From Paradevosia shaoguanensis (GTDB lineage: Bacteria > Pseudomonadota > Alphaproteobacteria > Rhizobiales > Devosiaceae), in assembly GCF_016801025.1 (NCBI RefSeq), contig NZ_CP068983.1, forward strand, positions 3,712,501-3,776,500: a stretch of DNA of 64,000 bases. The letters are read 5' to 3'. Shown in pieces: positions 1 to 8,339 of the stretch (position 1 is its first letter; each line of letters begins with the position of its first letter). The position numbers and the translations under genes are program-made. The notes under the pieces are model-generated. The model saw nothing but the letters and a program-made list of their open reading frames with translations, ran no database searches and had not been told where the DNA came from.

Positions 1-171
1 GAGGCGCATGTCGACGTTCCCGATCTCGACCTGGTGCTGCCCTTCAACGGCGGCGGACTTGAAGGCGCCGCGCTGGATAGCGCCAGGCAAGCATCGGCAG
101 CCTGGGAGGCCGCCGTTTGCTGGCAGGATGACTATTCCGTGCGACGGCTCGCGGAGGTTCGACCGGTCTGA
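1..171 (+). CDS. 3' end of an unidentified protein (truncated by window edge)
   Basis: An open frame runs from the first base to a TGA at 169-171 and gives 56 residues, ending in LAEVRPV. Codon choice is GC-rich at third positions, as in the neighbouring genes, which supports real coding. I see no motif that identifies the family, and the start lies outside the window. It ends 10 bp before the CueR-type promoter of the next gene, so the copper cluster may start here or this may be an unrelated neighbour. Confidence 0.5.
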   Translation, partial: EAHVDVPDLDLVLPFNGGGLEGAALDSARQASAAWEAAVCWQDDYSVRRLAEVRPV

Positions 172-180
172 GCGGGGCGC

Positions 181-211
181 TTGACCTTCCCATTGTTGGA
201 AGGATTAAGCA
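181..211 (+). promoter_or_regulatory. CueR-type promoter/operator of cueR
   Basis: A -35 element TTGACC (181-186) is followed by a perfect inverted repeat CCTTCC-N7-GGAAGG (185-203). A TAAGCA-like -10 lies about 19 bp from the -35. An overlong 19-bp spacer carrying this palindrome is the hallmark of MerR-family copper promoters such as E. coli copA. It lies 39 bp before the cueR start and predicts that CueR controls its own gene. Confidence 0.8.
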
Positions 212-249
212 CATGTCGAAACGCGATTTTCGGCAAGACGGAGTGCATC

Positions 250-714
250 ATGAACATCGGAGAAGCATCGAAGGCCAGCGGAGTGTCCACCAAGATGATC
301 CGCTACTACGAGAGCATCGGCCTGATCAAAGCGCCACTGCGCACCGAATCCGGCTACCGGGTCTACAGCGAGGCGGAGGTGCATTCGCTGCGGTTCATCA
401 GCCAGGCTCGCGATCTTGGGTTCTCGGTAGAGCAAATGGGCGATCTCCTCGCGCTCTGGCGCGATCGGGGAAGGGCGAGTGCCGATGTAAAGGCCATTGC
501 TTCGTCCCACATCGGGGAGCTCGAGGCGAAGGTGAAGTCGCTCCAATCCATGATCGGCAGCCTTCGGCATCTTGCCGACCACTGCCAGGGCGACGATCGT
601 CCGGATTGCCCGATCATCGAAGGTTTCGCCACCGGGCGGGCGCCGCGCAATATCAAGCGTTTTCCGCGTTTCGGCGTCACGGACATCGTGCCCGCTCGCA
701 GCCGGGCGCGGTAA
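250..714 (+). CDS. cueR: MerR-family Cu(I)/Ag(I)-responsive activator CueR
   Basis: This is a 154-residue cytoplasmic regulator. An N-terminal winged helix-turn-helix (about residues 1-70) with the MerR signature MIRYYESIGL is followed by a dimerisation helix and a metal-binding loop. The loop has Cys112 and Cys120 with seven residues between them (CQGDDRPDC), the spacing and numbering of E. coli CueR, and residue 77 is Ser, the residue linked to monovalent-metal selectivity. ATG 250 is chosen because the longer frame to TTG 181 would begin inside the promoter. Four matching palindromic promoters lie within 2.7 kb, before cueR, copZ, the oxidase operon and copA, so this is very likely their shared regulator. 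The tail after the metal loop is basic and longer than in E. coli. Confidence 0.93.
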   Translation: MNIGEASKASGVSTKMIRYYESIGLIKAPLRTESGYRVYSEAEVHSLRFISQARDLGFSVEQMGDLLALWRDRGRASADVKAIASSHIGELEAKVKSLQSMIGSLRHLADHCQGDDRPDCPIIEGFATGRAPRNIKRFPRFGVTDIVPARSRAR

Positions 715-760
715 GGGCTGAGGTCCTGGCGCGGCGTCGGCCGCACCAGGACAAATCCCG

Positions 761-955
761 TCAGGCGGCGGCAGGGTAGCCGGCTTCCTCAAGCGCGGCG
801 CGCAATGATGCCTCGCTGGCGCTGGTATCGATGATGACCTGGCGCTTGGCGGGATCGGCCGAAACGACCGCCTTGGAATCCACGGTCTGAAGGGCCTTCG
901 TCACCGAGTTTGCGCAGCCGCCGCAGGTCATGTTGGGAATGTCGAAGCGAAGCAT
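761..955 (-). CDS. copZ: Copper chaperone CopZ (HMA domain)
   Basis: A 64-residue single heavy-metal-associated domain with the Cu(I)-binding motif MTCGGC at residues 9-14 (Cys11 and Cys14). Such chaperones carry Cu(I) in the cytoplasm to CopA-type ATPases and to the regulator. The start at 955 is supported by an AAGGAG Shine-Dalgarno about 9 bases upstream; a longer frame to 1171 runs through the promoter and into the oxidase gene and is not credible. It is transcribed from its own CueR-type promoter at 987-1017, although it also lies just downstream of the oxidase gene on the same strand. Confidence 0.92.
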   Translation of the reverse strand: MLRFDIPNMTCGGCANSVTKALQTVDSKAVVSADPAKRQVIIDTSASEASLRAALEEAGYPAAA

Positions 956-986
956 TTTTGGAACTCCTTTTCTGTTCGCTTCAAGA

Positions 987-1017
987 CAAATGGGGCTTCC
1001 AAGCGTTGCAAGGTCAA
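987..1017 (-). promoter_or_regulatory. CueR-type promoter/operator of copZ
   Basis: Read on the minus strand, TTGACC (1012-1017) is followed by an imperfect inverted repeat CCTTGC-N7-GGAAGC (995-1013) within a 19-bp spacer and a weak -10 (CATTTG). It is the least symmetrical of the four copper boxes in this cluster. It sits between the stop of the oxidase gene and copZ, giving copZ independent copper induction. Confidence 0.72.
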
Positions 1018-1026
1018 GGGCCTGGT

Positions 1027-2535
1027 TCACGTCTGGACGTCCACAATGCCCATCATCCCGAGCTTTTCGTGCTCGAGGATATGGCAGTGATACATGCGGG
1101 CGCCGGGCAGGTCCTGCCGCAGCAGGATACGGACGGTTTCGCCGGGTACGACGTTGACTGTGTCCTTCCACGCCGGGTAGGGCGCCTGGCTGACTGAGCC
1201 AGCTCGCTCACGCTCGATGACCTGGAACTGCGTGCCGTGGATATGAAACGGGTGGTCCATATCCGCGTCGTTGACGATTTCCCACAACTCGACCTGACCG
1301 ACCTTCGAGACCGTGTCGATGCGGTTCATGTCAAAGCTGACGCCGTTGATCAGGAACTTCATGCCGGCTGCAGGCATCGAAGAATGGTCCATGCCTTCCA
1401 TTCCGCCCCCCATTTCTTCGCTCAATACGAAGCGGCGCGTGACGGCGGGGTTTGCGAGCGCTGCTATGGTTCGCAATTCGCGCGGCAAGTCCGGCATGGG
1501 TTCGGCGAGATCGCCAGCTATTGAGGCGGTGAGCAGCGCAAGCCTGCTCTCATCGGGCTTTCCTGGTCCCATCCAGCCGCGATCGTATTCGAGCGCGGTG
1601 AGTGTGGCAGGGCCGGGGCTGTCGAATGCCGCGACGATCTCAACGCGCTCGCCGGGTGTGAGCAATATTTCATCGGCCGCGACCGGTGATTCCAGCAAGC
1701 CGCCATCCGTGCCGATGACGGTCATGCGCGCATTCTCGAATGCGAGGCGGAGAAACCTGGCATTGGTCGCATTGATGAGGCGGAACCTGCGTCGCTCGCC
1801 TACGCGCACCTCGATCTTCGGATTCTTCTGGCCGTTGGTCAGCACGTGATCGCCGATGCGCCCATTCATGAGGTCGACCGACGTGTTCGGAGCGATCGCC
1901 CCGTCGGCCGCGAGCCGGATATCGGTCAACAGGAGCACGGTATCGCCGTAGACGGCGGGGATCGGGTCGGCCTTCGGTTTGACCAGGAATACGCCGGCAA
2001 GGCCGCGGTAGACCTGTTCGGCCGTGAACTCATGCGGATGCGGGTGGAACCAGTAGGGGGCCGCGCTGCCCGACGGCAGATCGAAGACGTAGCTGCGGCC
2101 GCCTCCTGGCGCGACAGCATCCATCGGGTTGCCATCCTGATCGGCAGGAACGGGCATGCCGTGCCAATGAATGGTGGTCGGCTCGTCTGGAATCTCGTTC
2201 GTGAAATCCAGTTCGACGCGATCGCCTTCCGTCACCTCGATGACGGGGTTGCCTCCGTTGTAACCGAGCATTGGCGTATCAACGCCTTCGATCAGCCGGG
2301 CGTTCATAGGACCGGCCGTAATGCTCGCCTTGAACAGCCCCGGCGTGACGGACTGATTAGCGAGCCGCGGTAATTCACGCAGCGGCTGCCCCTCGGGCAG
2401 ATCCAGGAGCGAAGTCGTGGGCGTGTTGCTTTGAGCGCCGTGGTTCATCGTGCTCATGTCATGGTTCATCTGGGCGGCAGCCGGACCGGCAACCGCAAGG
2501 CTGGCCAGGCTCGTGATAAAGGTGCGGCGGTGCAT
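1027..2535 (-). CDS. Periplasmic multicopper oxidase (CueO/CopA type)
   Basis: A 502-residue enzyme expected to oxidise Cu(I) to Cu(II) in the periplasm while reducing O2 to water. The N-terminus MHRRTFITSL followed by a hydrophobic stretch and AAA is a twin-arginine signal peptide. All four copper-ligand motifs are present: HWHG (123-126), HPHPH (164-168), HPFHIHG, and HCHILEHEKLGM at 483-494, which holds the type 1 Cys484 and Met494. Met/His-rich stretches occur after the signal (MNHDMSTMNHG) and near MGGGMEGMDHSSM, as in copper-detoxifying oxidases. The ATG at 2535 has a GAGGTGA ribosome site. It lies 10 bp downstream of a small secreted-protein gene and shares its CueR-type promoter. The second motif reads HPHPH rather than the common HSH. 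Confidence 0.93.
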   Translation of the reverse strand: MHRRTFITSLASLAVAGPAAAQMNHDMSTMNHGAQSNTPTTSLLDLPEGQPLRELPRLANQSVTPGLFKASITAGPMNARLIEGVDTPMLGYNGGNPVIEVTEGDRVELDFTNEIPDEPTTIHWHGMPVPADQDGNPMDAVAPGGGRSYVFDLPSGSAAPYWFHPHPHEFTAEQVYRGLAGVFLVKPKADPIPAVYGDTVLLLTDIRLAADGAIAPNTSVDLMNGRIGDHVLTNGQKNPKIEVRVGERRRFRLINATNARFLRLAFENARMTVIGTDGGLLESPVAADEILLTPGERVEIVAAFDSPGPATLTALEYDRGWMGPGKPDESRLALLTASIAGDLAEPMPDLPRELRTIAALANPAVTRRFVLSEEMGGGMEGMDHSSMPAAGMKFLINGVSFDMNRIDTVSKVGQVELWEIVNDADMDHPFHIHGTQFQVIERERAGSVSQAPYPAWKDTVNVVPGETVRILLRQDLPGARMYHCHILEHEKLGMMGIVDVQT

Positions 2536-2545
2536 GGCGGTCACC

Positions 2546-2728
2546 TCAAGGCACATATGACGAGTGCGGTGCCGAGGCGGCTGCCTTTGGCGGTCCGCTA
2601 GCAGCGTCGTGGCTCATTTCCATCACGCGATCCGGTTGTGGCGCGATGGCGATCCGGCTTTGCGCAAATGCCAGGCCGGCACTCACGGCGATGGCGCCGA
2701 CAATGAATACGGGTGTGAGCTTGTTCAT
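2546..2728 (-). CDS. Small secreted protein of the copper operon, unknown function
   Basis: A 60-residue protein with a clear Sec signal peptide: MNKL, a hydrophobic core, then AFA before Gln23. The mature part is about 38 residues with MEMSHD as its only metal-ligand-like patch, and is Pro/Ala/Ser-rich. The ATG has an AAGGAG site 8 bases upstream. It is the first gene after the CueR-type promoter and is followed 10 bp later by the oxidase, so it should be copper-induced and periplasmic. I do not recognise a named family; a minor role in copper binding or delivery is only inferred from position. Confidence 0.75.
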   Translation of the reverse strand: MNKLTPVFIVGAIAVSAGLAFAQSRIAIAPQPDRVMEMSHDAASGPPKAAASAPHSSYVP

Positions 2729-2750
2729 GGGCTACTCCTTCATTTGAAGA

Positions 2751-2781
2751 ATGGTGGAGCTTCCCATCGTTGGAAGGTCAA
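2751..2781 (-). promoter_or_regulatory. CueR-type promoter/operator of the oxidase operon
   Basis: On the minus strand TTGACC (2776-2781) overlaps an inverted repeat CCTTCC-N7-GGAAGC (2759-2777) inside a 19-bp spacer. The -10 is weak (CACCAT). It stands back to back with the copA box, with 28 bp between the two -35 elements. Confidence 0.78.
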
Positions 2782-2809
2782 GGGTCAGCGGAATCCTGAA
2801 ATCGAGCCC

Positions 2810-2840
2810 TTGACCTTCCAATCGTGGGAAGTCCCACCTC
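2810..2840 (+). promoter_or_regulatory. CueR-type promoter/operator of copA
   Basis: TTGACC (2810-2815) with CCTTCC-N7-GGAAGT (2814-2832) in a 19-bp spacer; the -10 (CACCTC) is poor by sigma-70 rules. It is 41 bp before the copA start and diverges from the oxidase promoter, so the two detoxification operons should be induced together. Confidence 0.78.
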
Positions 2841-2880
2841 TGCCTTCAACTCGAGAAAGACGATGAGAAGGAGGCTGCCG

Positions 2881-5376
2881 ATGAATGCGCCTGTTCTACC
2901 AAGAAACGTGACGGCCGGAGCCATTTCGCTCCCGATCGAAGGCATGACGTGCGCATCCTGCGTCGGCCGCGTCGAACGGGCACTCAAGGCCGTGCCGGGC
3001 GTGGAGACTGCCTCGGTCAACCTCGCCACCGAACGTGCCAGCGTCACTGCATCGGCCGATGTGGATCGTACGGCGCTGGTCGCCGCCATCGAACACGCCG
3101 GCTACACCGTATCCGCCAGCTTCTCTGCACAACCGACCTCCACAGAACTGGCGATCGAAGGCATGACCTGCGCCTCTTGCGTGGGCCGCGTGGAGCGTGC
3201 TCTCAAGGCGATCCCGGGTGTTTCCGACGCCGTCGTCAACCTGGCCACCGAACGGGCGACCATTCATGGTTCCACCGACAGCGCGGTTCTCATCCAGGCA
3301 ATCGCCGATGTCGGCTATGAGGCGAAGCCAATCGATGGCGTTGCCGTCGCCGAAGAGGACGAGCGTGCCGCCAGGAAGGAGGCGGAGAGCAGGGAGCTCA
3401 CGCGCGATTTCACTCTAGCAGCGGTGATGACTGCGCCGGTGTTCGCGCTGGAAATGGGCCCGCACCTTATCCCGGGCGTTCACCAGTTCATCGCATCGAC
3501 GATCGGCATTCAGGCCAGCTGGTATCTACAGTTTGTCCTGACGACCCTGGTACTGTTCGTTCCCGGCATCCGCTTCTACGAAAAGGGACTGCCCGCACTC
3601 TGGCGGCTGGCGCCCGATATGAACTCGCTCGTGGCAGTCGGCTCGCTGGCCGCCTACGGCTTCTCGCTCGTCGCGACCTTCGCCCCGAGCCTGCTGCCGG
3701 CCGGGACCATCAACGTCTACTACGAAGCCGCCGCCGTCATCGTGACCTTGATCCTTCTCGGCCGCCTGCTCGAGGCGCGCGCCAAGGGGCGGACATCCGA
3801 AGCGATCAAGCGGCTCGCCGGGATGCAGGCGAAGACGGCGAGAGTCCGGAGGGAAGGTGGCGTCACTGACCTGCCCATAGCCTCCGTCCTGCCAGGCGAC
3901 ATCGTGGAAGTCCGTCCGGGTGAGCGCGTTCCGGTGGATGGCGAGGTGGTCGAGGGCCAGAGCTATGTCGACGAGTCGATGATCACGGGCGAACCGATCC
4001 CCGTCGCCAAGGAGTCCGGCTCTGCCGTCGTGGGCGGCACCGTGAACCAGAATGGCGCCTTTGCCTTCAAGGCAACGGCAGTGGGCGGCAGCACCGTGCT
4101 CTCGCAGATCATCCGCATGGTCGAGGAAGCGCAGGGCTCCAAGCTGCCGATCCAGGCGCTGGTGGACAAGGTGACGCTGTGGTTCGTGCCGGCTGTCTTC
4201 GCCGTTGCCGCACTGACCTTTGGCGCATGGTTTCTCTTCGGGCCGTCGCCGGCACTGACCTTCGCCCTGGTCAACGCCGTGGCCGTGCTGATCATTGCCT
4301 GCCCATGCGCCATGGGCCTGGCAACGCCGACCTCGATCATGGTCGGTACCGGCCGCGGTGCCGAGCTCGGCGTGCTCTTCCGCAAGGGCGAAGCGCTGCA
4401 ACTTCTCAAGGAAGCCAGGGTCGTTGCGCTGGACAAGACGGGGACGCTGACCGAAGGCAAGCCTTCGCTCACCGATCTAGAACTGGCCGTCGGCTTTGGC
4501 CGCGACGAAGTCCTCGGCCTGGTAGCTGCGGTCGAAGCCAAGTCCGAGCACCCGATTGCCAGGGCGATCGTCGACGCCGCAACGCGTGAAGGCCTCGCGA
4601 TACCGGGCATTTCGGACTTCGTATCGATCACCGGCTTCGGCGTCAGGGGGAGTGTCGACGATAGGCCCGTCGCGATCGGTGCCGACCGTTATATGCTGGA
4701 GCTTGGCCACGACCTGACCGGGTTCAAGGCAATCGCCGAACGTCTCGCGGCCGAGGGCAAGTCGCCTCTCTACGCCTCGATCGATGGCGAGCTGGCGGCG
4801 ATCATTGCGGTGGCAGATCCTGTCAAGGAGACGACGCCGCAGGCCATCAAGGCGCTTCACGCGCTGGGTCTCAAGGTCGCGATGATCACCGGCGACAATG
4901 CCCGCACGGCCAATGCGATCGCGTCGCGTCTGGGCATCGACAGCGTCGTGGCGGAAGTCTTGCCCGACGGCAAGGTCGAGGCGGTCAAGCAACTGCGGAG
5001 CCAGTATGGCGCGGTCGCGTTCGTTGGCGATGGCATCAACGACGCTCCGGCTCTTGCCCAGGCCGATGTCGGGCTGGCAATCGGCACCGGCACCGACGTC
5101 GCCATCGAGGCTGCCGACGTCGTGTTGATGTCCGGAAGCCTGCTTGGTGTTCCCAACGCCATTGCGCTCTCGAAGGCGACCATCGGCAACATCCGGCAGA
5201 ACCTCTTCTGGGCCTTCGCCTACAACACGGCCCTGATCCCGGTCGCCGCCGGGGCCCTTTACCCGGTCTTCGGCATCCTGCTGTCGCCGGTCTTTGCAGC
5301 GGGCGCCATGGCGCTGTCGAGCGTCTTCGTGCTGGGCAATGCGCTCCGCCTGCGGGCGTTCAAGGCTGCCCACTAG
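2881..5376 (+). CDS. copA: Cu(I)-exporting P1B-type ATPase CopA with two HMA domains
   Basis: An 831-residue inner-membrane pump that exports Cu(I)/Ag(I) using ATP. Two N-terminal HMA domains each carry GMTCASC (Cys24/27 and Cys97/100). Eight-helix P1B architecture follows, with the transmembrane metal motif CPC at 474-476, the phosphorylation motif DKTGT at Asp518, the P1B His-Pro dipeptide in EHPIARA, MITGDN, and the hinge GDGIND at 716-721. The start ATG 2881 has a strong GAAGGAGG site; an upstream GTG frame begins inside the CueR operator. It is transcribed from its own CueR-type promoter and followed 59 bp later by a glutaredoxin-like gene that probably shares the transcript. Confidence 0.96.
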   Translation: MNAPVLPRNVTAGAISLPIEGMTCASCVGRVERALKAVPGVETASVNLATERASVTASADVDRTALVAAIEHAGYTVSASFSAQPTSTELAIEGMTCASCVGRVERALKAIPGVSDAVVNLATERATIHGSTDSAVLIQAIADVGYEAKPIDGVAVAEEDERAARKEAESRELTRDFTLAAVMTAPVFALEMGPHLIPGVHQFIASTIGIQASWYLQFVLTTLVLFVPGIRFYEKGLPALWRLAPDMNSLVAVGSLAAYGFSLVATFAPSLLPAGTINVYYEAAAVIVTLILLGRLLEARAKGRTSEAIKRLAGMQAKTARVRREGGVTDLPIASVLPGDIVEVRPGERVPVDGEVVEGQSYVDESMITGEPIPVAKESGSAVVGGTVNQNGAFAFKATAVGGSTVLSQIIRMVEEAQGSKLPIQALVDKVTLWFVPAVFAVAALTFGAWFLFGPSPALTFALVNAVAVLIIACPCAMGLATPTSIMVGTGRGAELGVLFRKGEALQLLKEARVVALDKTGTLTEGKPSLTDLELAVGFGRDEVLGLVAAVEAKSEHPIARAIVDAATREGLAIPGISDFVSITGFGVRGSVDDRPVAIGADRYMLELGHDLTGFKAIAERLAAEGKSPLYASIDGELAAIIAVADPVKETTPQAIKALHALGLKVAMITGDNARTANAIASRLGIDSVVAEVLPDGKVEAVKQLRSQYGAVAFVGDGINDAPALAQADVGLAIGTGTDVAIEAADVVLMSGSLLGVPNAIALSKATIGNIRQNLFWAFAYNTALIPVAAGALYPVFGILLSPVFAAGAMALSSVFVLGNALRLRAFKAAH

Positions 5377-5435
5377 CAATCGCGGCCGGCCTCGCCAGGG
5401 GCCGGCCATCACCATCTCCGCCGAGGGATCATCCC

Positions 5436-5687
5436 ATGCCCGCCAAGCTGCGCGCCGTACTCTACCGCATGGCGACTCCCGAACTCACCTGCTCATTTGG
5501 CCTCAGGGCTAAGGAACTCCTGGTCAGCAAGGGCTTCTTGATCGAGGAACATGTCCTCGTCACCCGAGCTGAAGTCGACGCCTTCAAGCAGGCCCATGCC
5601 GTCAAAACAACTCCACAGACCTTCATCGATGGCAGGTGCATCGGCGGCTACGACGATCTGGTCGCATACTTCCGGTCCGAGCGCTGA
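5436..5687 (+). CDS. Glutaredoxin-family protein with a CSFG active site
   Basis: An 83-residue thioredoxin-fold protein. The glutaredoxin pattern is visible: beta strand AVLYR, redox site TCSFG (Cys19), an amphipathic helix RAKELL, the cis-proline segment KTTPQTFIDG (Pro60) and the glutathione-site GGYDDL. The usual CPYC is reduced to one cysteine followed by Ser-Phe-Gly, so it is monothiol at the classical site; another Cys68 lies just after the cis-proline strand. It follows copA on the same strand with a short gap and no terminator, suggesting copper-stress co-expression, perhaps in thiol repair or glutathione-dependent copper handling. The latter is inference. Confidence 0.82.
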   Translation: MPAKLRAVLYRMATPELTCSFGLRAKELLVSKGFLIEEHVLVTRAEVDAFKQAHAVKTTPQTFIDGRCIGGYDDLVAYFRSER

Positions 5688-5775
5688 GGGCCTCGCTTCC
5701 ACTGCCAAATCCAGGGGGCGCCGCAATTTCGCCATCATTGGACGGGCACGGACCGAGTTCAAGTCGGCGTGATCG

Positions 5776-6909
5776 ATGCCGATGCGATCCGTGTTCGACC
5801 AGTTAGCGAAGTACTTTATGCCATTTGTAAATCTGCCGCTCCCCAGCCGGGCGCTTGCCGTTTCGCCTCGTCCTTATGCGCCGCCCCGCGGCATGTTGGT
5901 GTCGCTCCTGGTGATGGCCGCGCTGGCTGTCGCGCTGATTCTCTGGCAGGGGCCGGGCCTGTGGCGCGACGTGCAGATCAACCAGCATCCGGTGACCCTG
6001 CGCATGGGTGACGTCCGGGACGGGGAATGCACCACGCGGCGCGGCATCACCGATTGCAAGGCGCGGCTGGTCTACAGCTATAACGGCGTCGACTACGACA
6101 CCTATACCGAAATGGCCTTCGTCGATTTCTCCAGCAAGGACTACGACGTCCAGGTGGTGATTTCAGGCGACAAGCCGGAACTGGCGACGCTGAGCCTCGG
6201 GCTCGAAATGCTGTGGAACCGGCTGGCCGTGTTCGCCGTCTTCGTGCTGATCTTCATCGGCGGCATCCTCGCCATGCTGTTCCAGACGTTCCGCAGCATG
6301 CAGGGCAACGCTGCGCTGCGTACGCCGGCACGGATCACCGAACTGGTGCCGGTGGCCATCACGGCGCATCACGGCCAGCACTTTTCCTATCGCGGGGTAG
6401 GGCCGGCCAAGCAGGACAAGAAAACGGCCCAGGCTGTGCTCGACAAGGGGCAGGAGCCGCTCATGGCCGTGGACGACAAGGGCGAAGTCCGCGGCGTTGC
6501 TGCCCGGTTCGAGAATGTCGCTCTCCCGGTCCTGCTCGACGCCAATCTCGATCGGCTCGACCTCACCGATGCCGAGCGCAGCACAGCGCTTGACGCCTTC
6601 CATGCCGAACAGGCAGGTCGCGGAACGGCGCTACCGAAAGGTGCTGCCAAGGCCAAGCGCACCCTTCGCTTCTGGCGCGGGTTGGGCATCGTGCTGGTTG
6701 TGATCGTATTGGCGATCGCGGCCGCGTTTGCCTACTGGGTCTACTACGTGACCAGCACGCAGGATCGATATGACAGCCTGGGCATGGAACTGAACAACAT
6801 GATGCCAGAGCCGCTCAACGTCTGGGGCTGCAAGCAGCTCGAAGCCCGCTTCGGCGACGAGCCCGCGCCATTCGGCTGCACGGCAAGCGACTTCCAGAGC
6901 TGGAAGTAA
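5776..6909 (+). CDS. Membrane protein of unknown function with three predicted helices
   Basis: About 377 residues. Hydrophobic segments occur near residues 35-56, 150-172 and 305-328. Between the first two is a compact region with two cysteines (DGECTTRRGITDCKARLVYSYNG), which looks like a small beta-rich extracytoplasmic domain resembling DUF3592-type folds; after the third helix is another pair of cysteines near the C-terminus (WGCKQLEARF...FGCTASD). I do not recognise a specific family. The start is uncertain: ATG 5776, 5782 and 5818 are all possible and none has a good ribosome site. A strong terminator follows directly. There is no sign that it belongs to the copper regulon. Confidence 0.75.
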   Translation: MPMRSVFDQLAKYFMPFVNLPLPSRALAVSPRPYAPPRGMLVSLLVMAALAVALILWQGPGLWRDVQINQHPVTLRMGDVRDGECTTRRGITDCKARLVYSYNGVDYDTYTEMAFVDFSSKDYDVQVVISGDKPELATLSLGLEMLWNRLAVFAVFVLIFIGGILAMLFQTFRSMQGNAALRTPARITELVPVAITAHHGQHFSYRGVGPAKQDKKTAQAVLDKGQEPLMAVDDKGEVRGVAARFENVALPVLLDANLDRLDLTDAERSTALDAFHAEQAGRGTALPKGAAKAKRTLRFWRGLGIVLVVIVLAIAAAFAYWVYYVTSTQDRYDSLGMELNNMMPEPLNVWGCKQLEARFGDEPAPFGCTASDFQSWK

Positions 6910-6914
6910 GTCGA

Positions 6915-6938
6915 ACGGGGGCGAAGGCCCCCGTTTTT
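6915..6938 (+). terminator. Rho-independent terminator after the 5776-6909 gene
   Basis: An 8-bp GC stem (ACGGGGGC ... GCCCCCGT, loop GAAG) followed by a run of five T, six bases after the stop codon. Confidence 0.88.
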
Positions 6939-7101
6939 CGTTCAGCGCCTGCATCATGACCAGCAGCCGTGCAGAAACTGGATTTTTCGGCAGCGTGGTG
7001 TTTTCAACGACATTTCGCGTTTTGGCCGTTAGCATCCAGAAAGCGCCACAGAGCCTTGTAATGGTTGCGCTTCACGAACTCACAAGCAAGACGGAGGCAT
7101 A

Positions 7102-8244
7102 ATGGCTCGCAAGTATCGACATCTTCTGCCCGCGCTCGCAGTAACGCTCATTCTCGGATACGGGCCGGCGCAGGCTCAGAGCGTCAATGCCGGCGATCGT
7201 GAAGCGAGCAGCAGCCAGCCGTTCGCAGTCGAGACGCTCGCCAGCTTCAACACGCCGTGGGCCATGGCCTTCCTGCCCGATGGCCGCTTGCTGATCACCG
7301 AGAAGCCCGGCGCCATCTATCTGGTCTCCCAGAGCGGCGAGAAGACCGAGGTCGGCAACGTGCCGGCGGTTCTGGCGTCGGGCCAGAACGGTCTGCTCGA
7401 TATCGCCATCGCCCCCGATTTCGACACGAGTTCGCGCGTCTACTACAGCTATGTGGAGCCGAACGAAGGCGGGCGACTGGTGCTTGCCAGCGCGACCCTG
7501 GCGATTTCGGACGCCGGTACGACCCTTGCCGACAATGCCATCGTTTGGCGGCAGACGCCGGCCGGCGGTCGCGGCCAGCCAGGCGGCATCATCGCGTTCG
7601 ATCCGGAAGGGAAGCACGTGTTCCTCTCCGTGGGTGACCGCATGGAGCCGGCTAGTGCACAGGACGCCGCACAGGCGCGCGGCAAGGTCATCCGCCTCAA
7701 TCTCGATGGCACGGTCCCTTCCGACAATCCTTTCGCAGGGCAGGGCGACGTTCAGGACATGACCTGGACCACCGGCCACCGCAATCCCTATGGGCTGGCA
7801 TTCGCCGAGGATGGCCGCCTGTGGCTCCACGAGATGGGCCCCCAAGGTGGCGACGAATTCAATCTGATCGAAAAGGGTTCCAATTACGGCTGGCCCGTCG
7901 TCTCCAACGGCGACGAATACAGCGGCGCTCCGATCCCCGACCACGACACGCATCCGGAGTTCGCCGCGCCCGCGGTCTACTGGAACCCCGTCATCGCACC
8001 CGCCGGCCTTGCCTTCTACGACGGCGAGCTATTCCCCGACTGGAAAGGCTCGGCCCTCATCGGCGGCCTCCGCGCGCAAGCGCTGGTTCGTGTGGCCTTT
8101 GACGCCGAAGGTCGCCCGGACGAGGCCGAGCGCTGGACCATGGACGGCCGCATCCGCGACGTAGCCGTCGCGCCCGACGGCGCGGTATGGCTCATCGAAG
8201 ACGCCGGCAACGGACGCTTGCTGCGCCTCACGCCCGGCAACTGA
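7102..8244 (+). CDS. Secreted PQQ-type aldose sugar dehydrogenase (YliI family)
   Basis: A 380-residue six-bladed beta-propeller of the glucose/sorbosone dehydrogenase family. A Sec signal peptide spans about residues 1-26 (AQA before Gln). Family motifs are visible in order: NTPWAMAFLPDGRLLITEKPG, GLLDIAIAPDF, GHRNPYGLAF, EMGPQGGDEFNLI with GSNYGWPV, PVIAPAGLAFY and a final blade ending in GNGRLLRLTPG. Family members oxidise aldose sugars in the periplasm with PQQ; whether this one binds PQQ cannot be told from sequence. A GACGGAGG ribosome site precedes ATG 7102. It is monocistronic, with a terminator after it. Confidence 0.9.
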   Translation: MARKYRHLLPALAVTLILGYGPAQAQSVNAGDREASSSQPFAVETLASFNTPWAMAFLPDGRLLITEKPGAIYLVSQSGEKTEVGNVPAVLASGQNGLLDIAIAPDFDTSSRVYYSYVEPNEGGRLVLASATLAISDAGTTLADNAIVWRQTPAGGRGQPGGIIAFDPEGKHVFLSVGDRMEPASAQDAAQARGKVIRLNLDGTVPSDNPFAGQGDVQDMTWTTGHRNPYGLAFAEDGRLWLHEMGPQGGDEFNLIEKGSNYGWPVVSNGDEYSGAPIPDHDTHPEFAAPAVYWNPVIAPAGLAFYDGELFPDWKGSALIGGLRAQALVRVAFDAEGRPDEAERWTMDGRIRDVAVAPDGAVWLIEDAGNGRLLRLTPGN

Positions 8245-8266
8245 TCTGTGATCTTCCCGAAATGAG

Positions 8267-8294
8267 AAAAGCCCCGGTTTCCCGGGGCTTTTCT
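8267..8294. terminator. Bidirectional terminator between the sugar dehydrogenase and nrdJ
   Basis: A perfect stem GCCCCGG/CCGGGGC (8271-8288), extended by AAAA on the left and TTTT on the right, lies between convergent genes. T-rich sequence follows the stem in both reading directions, so it can stop transcription from either side. Confidence 0.88.
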
Positions 8295-8339
8295 TTGTCT
8301 GCCACTAGTGGCGGCGGTGGGCGGACACCCGCCGTCCGA

